64,000 nucleotides of DNA from Amorphophallus konjac (Eukaryota; Streptophyta; Magnoliopsida; Alismatales; Araceae): assembly GCA_022559845.1 (NCBI GenBank), contig CM040120.1, forward strand, positions 162,856,334 through 162,920,333. Reading direction: 5' to 3'. Position 1 is the stretch's first letter. Each line of letters opens with the position of its first letter. The notes below the pieces were generated by a model that made no database searches, had not been told where the DNA came from, and was given only the letters and a program-made list of their open reading frames with translations. Positions 62,586 through 64,000 of the stretch are shown here, in pieces. The position numbers and the translations under genes were made by a program.

Positions 62586-64000
62586 TCAGAAGTAGAACTT
62601 GCGTAGTGTAGTTGCATTCCACATCTGAGAGATGGGTTCTCCTTCCATAGTAGATAGCTGGTACACTCCTTTCCCGAGCGTCTCGACCACTCGGTAGGGG
62701 CCTTCCCAATTAGGGGATAGCTTGCCCGCCGCCTCAAGTGGTCGAGAGGCTTCGACTTTTCTAAGAACAAAGTCTCCCGGCTGGAAGTGTCTGTCTCGGA
62801 CTTTGATGTTGTAGTATCGAGTGAGGCGGCATTGATATTCCGTTACTCGGATGTTGGCGATCTCTCAAACTTCATCTGCTAGATCGAGGTTTTCGAGCAG
62901 TTTCTGGTCGTTTGCCTCGGGTGAGAAGTAGATGACTCGGAGGGAGGGATTGCCAATCTCCAACGGGATCATGGCCTCAGTGTCGTACACCAGCTGAAAG
63001 AGACTCTCACCGGTTGCCGTTCTGGGAGTCGTTCAGTGTGACCAAAGTACGTTCGGCAATTCCTCGAGCCAGCTGCCCTTGGCTTTGCCGAGCCTAGTCT
63101 TGATGCCTTTTAAGATAGTCTTATTGGCATTTTCGACCAGCCCGTTAGCCTGAGGTTGGGCGACCGAGGTGAAGTGATTGCGGATGTTTAGGTCGGCACA
63201 TCTCTCTCGGAAATAACAAGAATCAAATTGCCGACCATTATCACTCACTATCAGTCGAGGGATGCCGTATCGACAAATGATCGACTTCCATACGAAACTC
63301 CACACGACTGTCTCGGTGATCCTAGCTGTAGCTTCGGCCTCGATCCATTTGGTGAAGTAGTCGATGGTGACGATGATGAACTTCTTCTGGGCCTGAGCCG
63401 TAGGGAGCGGCCCAAGGATGTCGATCCCCCATAGAGTGAAAGGATAAGGCTCGGCTAGGGTGACGAGCTCCGTTGCCGACTAATGAACCAAGTGGTCAAA
63501 TCGCTGGCATCGATCATACAGTTGCACGTAGGTCAAGCAGTCGCGCTACAGAGTGGGCAACTAGTAACTCTGCCGAAGTAAGATCCTAGCGAACGACCTT
63601 CATCCTTGGTGCGCTCCACACAGGCCTTCCTGAACCTCTTGAATCGCTCGGCTGGTTCCGTCAGTACTGATGCACTTCAGGAGGGGACCGGAGAAGGATC
63701 TGTGATATAAAGTGCCATCCAGAATGATGAATCGCCAAGCATGACATTTCAATCTCCGGGCTTCCCGAGGGTCAGGAGGCTCCTGAGAGTCTTGGAGCCA
63801 CGACAGATAGGGGGTACGCTAGCCGCTTGGGGAGGCCGAGTCAATAGCCATGAGCTCCGCATCAATGCTCAGTCGCTCTAGCTCCTCGAGAAGGACCGAT
63901 CGAGTACCCTCGGGGTCAAGAGAGGAGGCCAGCCGAGAGAGGGCGTCCGCTCGGGAGTTTTCCACCCGAGCTATTCGGACTACCTCAAAACTCTCGAACT
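62586..64000 (-). pseudogene. T2 pol: end of RNase H and Tat-type integrase (5' end beyond window)
   Basis: From the window edge down: VVRIARVENSRADALSRLAS (end of RNase H, about 63927-63989), a zinc-finger region with stops, PYPFTLWGIDILGPLP (first catalytic Asp region), FTKWIEAEA, IPRLIVSDNGRQFDS (second Asp, about 63230-63250), VAQPQANGLVENANK (Glu, about 63130), then DFVLRKVEASRP, GKLSPNWEGPYRVVE and WNATTLRKFYF with stop TGA at 62586. The W..NLRKYY-like end is typical of Tat-lineage integrases. Several stops (for example 63033 and about 62860) show it is dead in this copy. Confidence 0.82.

Larger units (their letters stand above)
37713..64000 (-). mobile_element. Tat-like Ty3 element T2, left part: 3' LTR, antisense genes, end of pol; split by B
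   Basis: The 3' LTR candidate is at 37713-38491 with a polypurine tract beyond it. Pol (integrase, end of RNase H) is on the minus strand from 64000 down to 62586. Between them two antisense transcription units occur. Element B interrupts it at 40600/60563 with the duplication CGCGT. Integrase and RNase H wording (RVENSRADALSRLAS, IPRLIVSDNGRQF) is typical of the Tat lineage. The rest of pol, gag and the 5' LTR lie right of the window. Confidence 0.75.

Overview
The window is repeat-rich DNA from the nuclear genome of a seed plant, almost certainly an angiosperm with a large genome. Nearly all of it is nested LTR retrotransposons: Ty3/gypsy elements (chromovirus-like, Tat-like, and a family with TGATG...CATCA termini), a Sirevirus-like Ty1/copia element, a Tork-type Ty1/copia element, and a Cassandra TRIM whose LTRs carry 5S rRNA-like sequence. 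I found no ordinary single-copy host gene. The genes that do not encode gag or pol appear to be passengers of retrotransposons.

Layout, left to right. 1-6800: minus-strand non-autonomous Ty3 element E1, its left LTR cut by the window edge; it encodes a gag fused to an unrecognised domain. 6801-9892: fragment of a minus-strand Tekay/Del-like chromovirus (LTR, chromodomain, integrase), interrupted by Cassandra at 7984-8705 (TSD TGGCA). 9893-11812: part of a chromovirus-type LTR. 11813 to about 22495: Sirevirus-like element with a very long 5' LTR that holds a 32-bp-period array and a nested solo LTR (13050-15315, TSD GAATC); it has gag and an extra ORF but no visible pol. 22932-23539: another chromovirus-type LTR fragment. 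23540-37712: left part of a minus-strand Tat-like element (T1) carrying a complete-looking antisense plant-mobile-domain (PMD) gene; the autonomous Ty3 element E2 (24167-34068, TSD CTGCT) sits in its LTR. 37713-64000: left part of a second minus-strand Tat-like element (T2), with antisense passenger genes and the end of pol. T2's main passenger gene is split by plus-strand element B (40601-60562, TSD CGCGT). B in turn contains a Tork-type copia element (44288-49757), a deleted inverted element C (about 50269-54936), and a 3.8-kb solo LTR (56541-60338, TSD AACTT).

How the parts relate. E1, E2, B and C share the TGATG start (plus-strand view), a tRNA-iMet-type primer site beside the LTR, 2.1-2.4 kb LTRs and related gag. 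E2 has the full PR-RT-RH-IN-chromodomain-like set. E1 and C keep only the first part of gag, joined in frame through a proline-rich linker to a domain found in both, followed by a remnant of the integrase tail. They look like a non-autonomous lineage that could use proteins from E2-like partners. In T1 and T2 the passenger genes run opposite to the element, have their own TATA boxes, and lie between pol and the 3' LTR.

Most coding regions carry nonsense codons or frameshifts and are annotated as pseudogenes. Boundaries supported by target-site duplications are reliable. Clade names rest on recognising motifs by eye. Nesting to the right of the window cannot be checked.
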